Positions 1 through 5,335 of a DNA stretch of 5,335 bases are shown here, in pieces. Made by a program: the position numbers and the translations under genes. The DNA comes from an uncultured Pirellulaceae bacterium (GTDB lineage Bacteria > Planctomycetota > Planctomycetia > Pirellulales > Pirellulaceae). The DNA lies in NCBI GenBank assembly GCA_934278005.1, contig CAKQWG010000192.1, forward strand, positions 1-5,335. The letters are read 5' to 3'. The first letter of the stretch is position 1; the number at the start of each line of letters is the position of its first letter. The notes under the pieces are model-generated. The model saw only the letters and a list, made by a program, of their open reading frames with translations, did no database searches and was not told the origin of the DNA.

Positions 1-1
1 A

Positions 2-116
2 GTCGGCAGGGAACTACCCAAGCTGCAGCAGATCGTCGTCCCGATGGAAGTCGAACTCGACGCCGAGACCAATCGCCGCCATCCGCCGCATGGCCGAAGC
101 ATATCTGGCCAAATAG
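2..116 (+). pseudogene. 3' end of an unidentified gene, possibly frameshifted
   Basis: This is the tail of a reading frame entering from the left edge. Frame 2 opens with protein-like residues (ELPKLQQIVVPMEVELDAET) up to about base 70. If base 71, one A of ACCAATCGCC, is skipped, the frame continues as IAAIRRMAEAYLAK and stops at TAG 114-116. The joined reading is a strand followed by an amphipathic helix, faintly like a ribbon-helix-helix DNA-binding protein, but that is only an impression. Without the skip, the frame stays open into the next gene, and the stretch between about 71 and 130 then reads as Arg/His/Pro-rich, less natural protein. A stop at 116 would leave 14 bases before the next ATG, a typical operon spacing. 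The product is unknown, and a sequencing error at base 71 would look the same. Confidence 0.3.
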
Positions 117-130
117 CGAGAGTTCAGCGC

Positions 131-406
131 ATGATTACCTGGAAAAGAGCGAACCCACTTCCCGACGGCCCCGAAGACAGTTCTGTCGTCGACGCATTTC
201 ATGGCGATAATTCAGACGGCGAGCAGTTCTTCCTTGTACACCTGGTATACAACGACGGCGAGCGGGGAGAGTACGCGACGCTGGGCGTGCTAGGCAGATT
301 GCCTAAGTCAGAAGAAGCCGATCAAGCTGCAGAGAAGATTGGCTGGGAGAATGTTAAGTGGGACCTCACAACACCAGGCATCAGCCTGATCGCCCCTAAG
401 CCCTAG
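131..406 (+). CDS. Hypothetical protein, 91 aa
   Basis: I do not recognise this small acidic protein. The frame is open upstream to an ATG at 44, which would give 120 aa. I prefer ATG 131 because GAGAG lies 8 bases before it and because the upstream part seems to belong to another gene in another frame. The protein (MITWKRANPL...) has an acidic, Asp/Glu/Gly-rich first half, a hydrophobic beta-like stretch (FFLVHLVY), and a C-terminal half with an Ala/Glu-rich helix (SEEADQAAEKIGWENVKWDL). It shows no signal peptide, membrane segment or metal motif. Its stop codon overlaps the stop of the convergent helix-turn-helix gene by three bases (CTAG at 403-406), so the two transcripts would meet or overlap at their 3' ends. 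Location beside a tRNA and a small DNA-binding gene suggests accessory DNA. Function is unknown. Confidence 0.5.
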   Translation: MITWKRANPLPDGPEDSSVVDAFHGDNSDGEQFFLVHLVYNDGERGEYATLGVLGRLPKSEEADQAAEKIGWENVKWDLTTPGISLIAPKP

Positions 407-648
407 CTAGCGGCTCGCTCAGCCTGCACGGCGAGGTGCCCACGGTAGCCTACTGGCCGAGGTACAAACTCCGCCAACTCTCGACGGCACAAGAACAATC
501 TGCCGTACCGGCGAATTGAAGTGATCTGGCCGGAGTGCGCATAGTGCGAAACCTGCGGACGCGACTTGCCCAGAATGGTCGCAGCAGTCGTGGCGTCCAC
601 CCAATCGGACTCACGAAATTCGCAATTCGGATCCATGTCTCCGGGCAT
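403..648 (-). CDS. Small helix-turn-helix protein, excisionase/MerR-like
   Basis: This encodes a short DNA-binding protein of about 81 aa. The core reads WVDATTAATILGKSRPQVSH, then YAHSGQITSIRRYGRLFLCR and RELAEFV. This is the pattern of the HTH_17/excisionase fold: an Ala-rich first helix, a Gly turn, a recognition helix (SRPQVSHYAHSG), then a strand-turn-strand wing with the typical R-x-Y-G-R and a final helix. Such proteins act as phage or plasmid excisionases, or as small regulators. Met codons lie at 654, 648 and 636. I chose 648 because GGGGGAG sits 5 bases before it, while the same motif abuts the ATG at 654. The C-terminal tail is Arg/Ala-rich and unassigned. A large inverted repeat lies upstream (688-730), a candidate operator. 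Stop codons overlap those of the convergent gene. The fold call is fairly secure; the role as excisionase is inferred. Confidence 0.72.
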   Translation of the reverse strand: MPGDMDPNCEFRESDWVDATTAATILGKSRPQVSHYAHSGQITSIRRYGRLFLCRRELAEFVPRPVGYRGHLAVQAERAAS

Positions 649-676
649 TGACATCTCCCCCAGTATTGCTAATGTG

Positions 677-703
677 AAGATATGGACCTAGCGCAACCGT
701 CAA
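677..703 (-). promoter_or_regulatory. Possible promoter of the helix-turn-helix gene
   Basis: On the minus strand TTGACG (703-698) is a good -35 match and TATCTT (682-677) a fair -10, but the spacer is only 15 bp, shorter than ideal. The predicted start would fall about 20 bases before the gene's ribosome-binding site. The -35 lies inside the left arm of the inverted repeat at 688-730. Weak call. Confidence 0.25.
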
Positions 704-730
704 CACTCTTAAACCTGACGGTCACGCTAG
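688..730. repeat. 15-bp imperfect inverted repeat, possible operator
   Basis: CTAGCGCAACCGTCA (688-702) and TGACGGTCACGCTAG (716-730) are inverted copies, matching at 13 of 15 positions, separated by 13 AT-rich bases. The element sits between the helix-turn-helix gene and tRNA-Asp and overlaps the possible -35 box of that gene. It could be an operator for a dimeric regulator, an excisionase or integrase arm site, or a structured RNA element. No T-run follows either arm, so a simple intrinsic terminator is unlikely. Confidence 0.5.
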
Positions 731-738
731 TCCACTCG

Positions 739-761
739 TCTGAAACGATGGTCGTTTCAGA
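739..761 (-). terminator. Hairpin directly behind tRNA-Asp
   Basis: CTGAAACGA (740-748) and TCGTTTCAG (752-760) form a perfect 9-bp stem with a 3-base loop, extended by a T-A pair at 739/761. It begins two bases beyond the discriminator base of the tRNA, so it is the trailer of that transcript. No T-run follows on the minus strand, so it is either a non-canonical terminator or a processing or stability hairpin. With one bulged base, CTCG (735-738) could also pair with CGAG (763-766), which is the 3' edge of the tRNA. Confidence 0.5.
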
Positions 762-762
762 G

Positions 763-836
763 CGAGGCCGACGGGGCTCGAACCCGCAACCTCTGGATCG
801 ACAGTCCAGTGCTCTAACCAATTGAGCTACGGCCCC
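763..836 (-). tRNA. tRNA-Asp (anticodon GTC)
   Basis: This is a complete 74-base cloverleaf on the minus strand, with all parts read by eye. The acceptor stem is GGGGCCG/CGGCCTC with one G-U pair. The D arm is GCTC-AATTGGTTA-GAGC. The anticodon stem is CTGGA/TCCAG around loop CTGTCGA, giving anticodon GTC, which reads Asp codons GAC and GAU. A five-base variable loop AGGTT follows, then a T arm GCGGG-TTCGAGC-CCCGT. Base 73 is G, the identity base for Asp tRNA. CCA is not encoded (CTC follows), so the CCA-adding enzyme must supply it. The 3' end points toward the small accessory genes at 1-660, so it could serve as an integration site, but no duplicate of the tRNA 3' end is visible in the window. 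Confidence 0.97.
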
Positions 837-883
837 AACTTTCGCTGGTTGCTACCGGCGAGTTTCTGTGTTGGATACGCCGG

Positions 884-911
884 ATTATACGCTGCAGAAA
901 ACGGGCTGCAA
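884..911 (-). promoter_or_regulatory. Sigma-70-type promoter of tRNA-Asp
   Basis: On the minus strand TTGCAG (911-906), a 16-bp spacer and a perfect TATAAT (889-884) precede the tRNA. Transcription would begin near 877, giving a leader of about 40 bases before the mature tRNA 5' end, to be removed by RNase P. This is the best promoter match in the window. Confidence 0.6.
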
Positions 912-1210
912 GGGCACTCCCGCTCAAGACGCGAAGTCATTGCCAAAGTCGCCCGTTTTGAGCCAGAAAAATCGCTGCTAGCACTTTTTTCGCTAGCTTC
1001 GGTGCAACTCGTAGACGCGCAATTCCTCGGCCAAGTAGTGCGACCACGAGCCCTGGGATGGTTTGCTGGGGAGGGGGACGTCGCAGAAGGCCAGGCGGCT
1101 GAGAGTGAGCTACGTTTGTGCAAGCTGCCTGAGCTCTGTGGGCTGAGGCGCCATGTCGACTGGGAAACTGTTGTCTGGGGAAACTGTCGACTGGGGAAAA
1201 GAAATTAGGT

Positions 1211-1231
1211 CGAGCCACGCTGGGAGGCTCG
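1211..1231. repeat. Small hairpin upstream of the 51-aa gene
   Basis: CGAGCC and GGCTCG pair perfectly over 6 bp around a 9-base loop. The hairpin ends about 30 bases before the ATG at 1264. It may be part of that gene's leader or the end of an upstream transcript. No T-run follows. Confidence 0.3.
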
Positions 1232-1263
1232 GCTGCTAGCACTGATTTATAGGGCAGTTGAAT

Positions 1264-1419
1264 ATGTTAAGAAGTATCGGCGACTTCGTCGGCAGCCGCC
1301 TGGGTGCCGGCTGGGACGCAATCTACTGGCTCATGATGGAAATGGACGTCATCCAGTGGGGCATCGTCTCGGTAGTGTTTGTGGCGGCTGGTTTTATGGC
1401 TCTGCGGACGCGCTTGTAA
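1264..1419 (+). CDS. Small single-pass membrane protein, 51 aa
   Basis: A complete short gene, ATG to TAA, of 51 residues. The N-terminal half (MLRSIGDFVGSRLGAGWDAI) is amphipathic, with Gly and aromatic residues, followed by a Met-rich stretch (YWLMMEMDV). A clear hydrophobic span (about residues 30-47, IQWGIVSVVFVAAGFMAL) then ends in a basic tail, RTRL. This is the layout of a single membrane helix with a positively charged C-terminus, which would favour that tail staying in the cytoplasm. AGGG lies 9 bases before the ATG. Codons are mostly C/G-ending in the first half, like a real gene. I do not recognise the family and assign no function. A 13-bp direct repeat begins inside its stop codon. 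The nearest genes are tRNA-Asp on the opposite strand and icd 400 bp downstream, so it appears to be transcribed alone. Confidence 0.6.
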   Translation: MLRSIGDFVGSRLGAGWDAIYWLMMEMDVIQWGIVSVVFVAAGFMALRTRL

Positions 1420-1446
1420 TACAGCTTTTGTGCAATACAGCTTTTG
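1418..1446. repeat. 13-bp direct repeat, two copies
   Basis: AATACAGCTTTTG occurs at 1418-1430 and 1434-1446, a 16-bp period. The first copy starts within the TAA stop codon of the small membrane protein gene. It looks like a local duplication. Confidence 0.75.
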
Positions 1447-1506
1447 GGATGTGGTTTCAATTGCTGCAGAAAGTCGCCGAACCACTCCGCCGGTTAGTGC
1501 GGCCAA

Positions 1507-1689
1507 TGCCGGCCGGCGGAGCGGTCGGGGGAATTTAGTTCCGGCCGGCGGAGCGATCGGTGGAATTTAGTTCCGGCCGGCGGAGCGGCCGGTGGAATTT
1601 AGTTCCGACCGGCGGAGCGGTCGGTGGAATTTAGTTCCGACCGGCGGAGCGGTCGGTGGAATTTAGTTCCGACCGGCGGAGCGGTCGGG
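1507..1689. repeat. 32-bp tandem repeat array, nearly six copies
   Basis: Units start at 1507, 1539, 1571, 1603, 1635 and 1667, with a constant 32-bp period; the last breaks off after 23 bases. Units 4 and 5 are identical. Inside each unit CCGACCG and CGGTCGG (1605-1611 and 1618-1624 in unit 4) form a 7-bp stem around loop GCGGAG. GGAA-TTTAG-TTCC at the unit border forms a second, smaller inverted repeat. The stem's fourth pair is G-T in units 1 and 2, G-C in unit 3 and A-T in units 4-6. There are no unique spacers, so this is not a CRISPR array. The period is not a multiple of three and TTTAG recurs, so it is not protein-coding. Its role is unknown. Confidence 0.92.
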
Positions 1690-1716
1690 CGACTATGGCG
1701 GTTGGGCGACTATGGC
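1683..1716. repeat. 17-bp tandem duplication
   Basis: GGTCGGGCGACTATGGC (1683-1699) is followed at once by a copy (1700-1716) with a single C-to-T change. The first copy begins inside the last, incomplete unit of the 32-bp array, so the two repeats are fused at their border. Confidence 0.75.
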
Positions 1717-1810
1717 GACCGGTTGTTGTTGAAGTGGATCGTTGGTGTTAATGTGGTGTGCCGCGTGCCATCCTGCGGATGCCCATGATTCACGCCCTTC
1801 TAGCCCATGA

Positions 1811-4069
<2,259 letters not shown>

Positions 4070-4115
4070 TGCGGTGGGGTAGGCATCCTGCTTGCCATTG
4101 AAGTGAGTAGGGCGA

Positions 4116-4189
4116 CGCAAGCTAGAAGCTTACGCCACTTGAGCGCAAGCTAGAAGCTTGAGCCACACGCAAGCTAGAAGCTTGAGCTG
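4116..4189. repeat. Three intergenic hairpin repeats, GCAAGCTAGAAGCTT core
   Basis: Copies of about 22 bp start at 4116, 4144 and 4168. All share CGCAAGCTAGAAGCTT; copies 2 and 3 continue GAGC, while copy 1 continues ACGCC. Each forms a stem, AAGCT/AGCTT in copy 1 and CAAGCT/AGCTTG in copies 2 and 3, with loop AGA. Neighbouring copies can also pair with each other, for example CTTG (4138-4141) with CAAG (4146-4149). I recall this motif as a dispersed intergenic repeat of planctomycete genomes, which needs a genome search to confirm. Confidence 0.85.
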
Positions 4190-4195
4190 CTTTTA
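4170..4195 (+). terminator. Possible icd terminator
   Basis: The third hairpin repeat (CAAGCT-AGA-AGCTTG, 4170-4184) is followed after six bases by TTTT (4191-4194). It lies about 100 bases after the icd stop and 33 bases before the next ATG. The stem is short and only half GC, so termination may be weak or may use the three hairpins together. Confidence 0.3.
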
Positions 4196-4227
4196 GACTG
4201 ATTTGAGAATTTTAGGGCTATCGGCGA

Positions 4228-5298
4228 ATGGTTGCAAAACGCATATTGCTGCTCAATCCGCAAGCTGAGTTGGCAAGTTGCTTGAGCCGAGTCGATGGCT
4301 TGCAGGTTGCTTGGATGGCCTCGCGTGAGCGGCTCGACCAATTCCGTCGTCTTGGCATTCAGGGCATGGGATACGAGTATAACTCGGACCGCTCGAAGGT
4401 TGCTCCGCGTGAAATCGCAAGCGTGCTGAGTGCACTGCGGCGTGAGCGGTCGCATTTGCTGTTCGCACCTACTAGTCGTCCGCTGGCGCATGCGGTGCAG
4501 GCTAGTGTGTTGATTTCGCCTCGTCCGCGGATTGTAGCTTTTCGCGGGATCACTTCGCCGCTCCACAGGTACGATCCGGCTGAGTGGCTGACTTATCTGA
4601 ACCCATGTGTGGACGGATACGCGTGTGAGTCGCAGGCGGTGCGGGAGGTGTTGCTGCGTTCGGGAGTGGCGGCTGGCAAGTGCGCTGTGGTGTACAACTT
4701 TGTCCCACCACCGCTGGGCCCTGGGGCTGAGCGTGGAGCGCTGGCGGAGTTTGATATTCCGGCGGACGCTTTTGTGGTGGGGATGGTAGCGAATATGCGG
4801 CGAGTCAAAGGGGCGGATATTTTGCTGCAAGCGGCGAGGCTGCTGGCCGATTCGCCGAATCTATTTTGGTTGTTGATTGGAGATGTGCGCGACCGGCGCG
4901 TGCGGCGGATGCTGCAGGACGAGCGATTGCGGCGGCAGGTCCGTGCGGCGGGCTTTCGCAGCGATGCGGCGCATTTGATGAGTGCGCTGGACGTGTTTGC
5001 TATGCCATCCAGACAGGAGGCGTTGTGTCGAGCTTTACTGGAGGCGATGAGCCGTGGGGTGTGTCCTGTTGTGAGTGACGCGGGAGGGCTGCCGGAGGCG
5101 GTCCGCGGCGGGATTGACGGGTTGGTTGTACCGCGCAACGATCCGCGAGCTTTGGCGCGGGCTGTCGAAAAGCTGCAGGGCTCTCCGGAGCTGGTACAGC
5201 AGTTCGGCCGGTCGTCCGCGGAGCGGAGCCGGACGACGTTCACTGCCGAGCAGTGGTGCCAGCGGTTGCTGGAGTTGTTCTGGCAAGTGTTGGGCTGA
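4228..5298 (+). CDS. Glycosyltransferase, GT-B fold, GT4-like
   Basis: This 356-aa cytoplasmic or membrane-associated enzyme would move a sugar from a nucleotide-activated donor to a lipid-linked or polysaccharide acceptor. The N-terminal half (1-160) starts with a strand (KRILLLNP) but has no clear sequence family motif. The C-terminal half (about 182-315) is typical of Glycos_transf_1: VVGMVANMRRVKGADILLQA with the phosphate-binding Arg191 and Lys194, LFWLLIGD (212-219), and MPSRQEALCRALLEAMSRGV. The last holds the E-x7-E motif (Glu264 and Glu272), followed by PVVSDAGGLPEAV and the acceptor-proximal GGIDGLVVP. There is no signal peptide or membrane span. AGGG lies 10 bases before ATG 4228. 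Donor and acceptor cannot be told from sequence; surface polysaccharide, lipopolysaccharide or exopolysaccharide synthesis is the usual role. It follows icd by 158 bp on the same strand, but hairpins between them argue against one operon. Confidence 0.92.
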   Translation: MVAKRILLLNPQAELASCLSRVDGLQVAWMASRERLDQFRRLGIQGMGYEYNSDRSKVAPREIASVLSALRRERSHLLFAPTSRPLAHAVQASVLISPRPRIVAFRGITSPLHRYDPAEWLTYLNPCVDGYACESQAVREVLLRSGVAAGKCAVVYNFVPPPLGPGAERGALAEFDIPADAFVVGMVANMRRVKGADILLQAARLLADSPNLFWLLIGDVRDRRVRRMLQDERLRRQVRAAGFRSDAAHLMSALDVFAMPSRQEALCRALLEAMSRGVCPVVSDAGGLPEAVRGGIDGLVVPRNDPRALARAVEKLQGSPELVQQFGRSSAERSRTTFTAEQWCQRLLELFWQVLG

Positions 5299-5335
5299 GT
5301 GGCTGTTGGAGGTCTGAGTGGCTGTTGGAGGTCTG
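5295..5335. repeat. 19-bp tandem repeat over the glycosyltransferase stop
   Basis: CTGAGTGGCTGTTGGAGGT occurs at 5295-5313 and 5314-5332, and CTG at 5333-5335 suggests a third copy cut by the window edge. The first copy includes the TGA stop codon, so the repeat begins in the last codon of the gene and spreads into the 3' flank. Confidence 0.85.

Larger units (their letters stand above)
837..1263. other. Intergenic region without a convincing gene
   Basis: Apart from the tRNA promoter, I find no gene here. An open frame on the plus strand (822-1208) starts inside the tRNA, and one on the minus strand (937-1242) is Arg/Pro/Ser-rich, as expected from chance in GC-rich DNA. Small structures are present: three copies of CTGGG(G)AAA at 1160, 1175 and 1191; a hairpin CGAGCC/GGCTCG (1211-1216/1226-1231); and the 12-mer GCTGCTAGCACT twice (974-985 and 1232-1243). 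Confidence 0.6.

Noticed and set aside
822..1208. 128-codon plus-strand open frame
   Set aside because: It starts inside the antisense of tRNA-Asp, overlaps its promoter, has no ribosome site, and reads as mixed low-quality protein.
937..1242. 101-codon minus-strand open frame
   Set aside because: Composition is Pro/Arg/Ala/Ser-rich as expected from chance in GC-rich DNA, and it lacks any family motif.
1379..1570. 63-codon frame running into the 32-bp array
   Set aside because: It begins inside the 51-aa gene in another phase and ends at the repeated TTTAG; the 32-bp period is not compatible with a stable reading frame.
1507..1698. CRISPR array
   Set aside because: The units are contiguous with no unique spacers, and no cas gene is present.
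4070..4227. icd and glycosyltransferase as one operon
   Set aside because: A 158-bp gap with three hairpins and a possible terminator separates them, and their functions are unrelated.
4174..4830. 218-codon minus-strand open frame
   Set aside because: It is opposite the glycosyltransferase gene, is rich in Arg, Ser, Gln and His, and shows no motif; it is a shadow frame.
4593..5243. 216-codon minus-strand open frame
   Set aside because: It lies opposite the conserved GT4-like half of the glycosyltransferase, and its Ser/Arg/Ala/Thr-rich composition is typical of an antisense frame.

Overview
The window looks like bacterial chromosome, most probably from a planctomycete of the Pirellulaceae type (Rhodopirellula/Blastopirellula relatives). 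That placement is an inference. It rests on weak or missing Shine-Dalgarno signals, a monomeric-type isocitrate dehydrogenase, widely spaced genes, and short intergenic hairpin repeats with a GCAAGCTAGAAGCTT core, which I recall from such genomes. No rRNA or protein phylogeny is available to confirm it.

Left part (1-660): small accessory-type genes. A gene tail runs in from the left edge and may carry a one-base frameshift near 71. A 91-codon unknown gene (131-406) follows. It meets, tail to tail with shared CTAG stop codons, a small minus-strand gene for an excisionase/MerR-like helix-turn-helix protein. Upstream of that gene lies a large imperfect inverted repeat (688-730) overlapping a possible promoter. 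Next comes tRNA-Asp(GTC) on the minus strand (763-836), with a hairpin right behind its 3' end and a good TTGCAG-N16-TATAAT promoter. A tRNA 3' end facing a small DNA-binding gene is a classic setting for an integrated element, but no integrase is in view.

Middle part (837-1822): mostly non-coding. It holds one convincing short gene missed by usual length cut-offs, a 51-residue single-pass membrane protein (1264-1419). It also holds a series of short direct repeats and, most strikingly, a tandem array of almost six 32-bp units (1507-1689). Each unit can fold into a 7-bp stem, and one base pair of that stem changes in a compensatory way between units.

Right part (1823-5335): two large plus-strand genes. 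The first is icd, encoding a complete monomeric NADP-dependent isocitrate dehydrogenase with every expected catalytic residue and a short Ser-rich N-terminal extension made by a 12-bp duplication. After a 158-bp gap with three AAGCT-AGA-AGCTT hairpins comes a family-4-like (GT-B) glycosyltransferase. Its stop codon lies inside a 19-bp tandem duplication cut by the window edge. The two large genes share strand but no evident function. icd serves the TCA cycle and NADPH supply, and the glycosyltransferase probably serves cell-surface polysaccharide synthesis.
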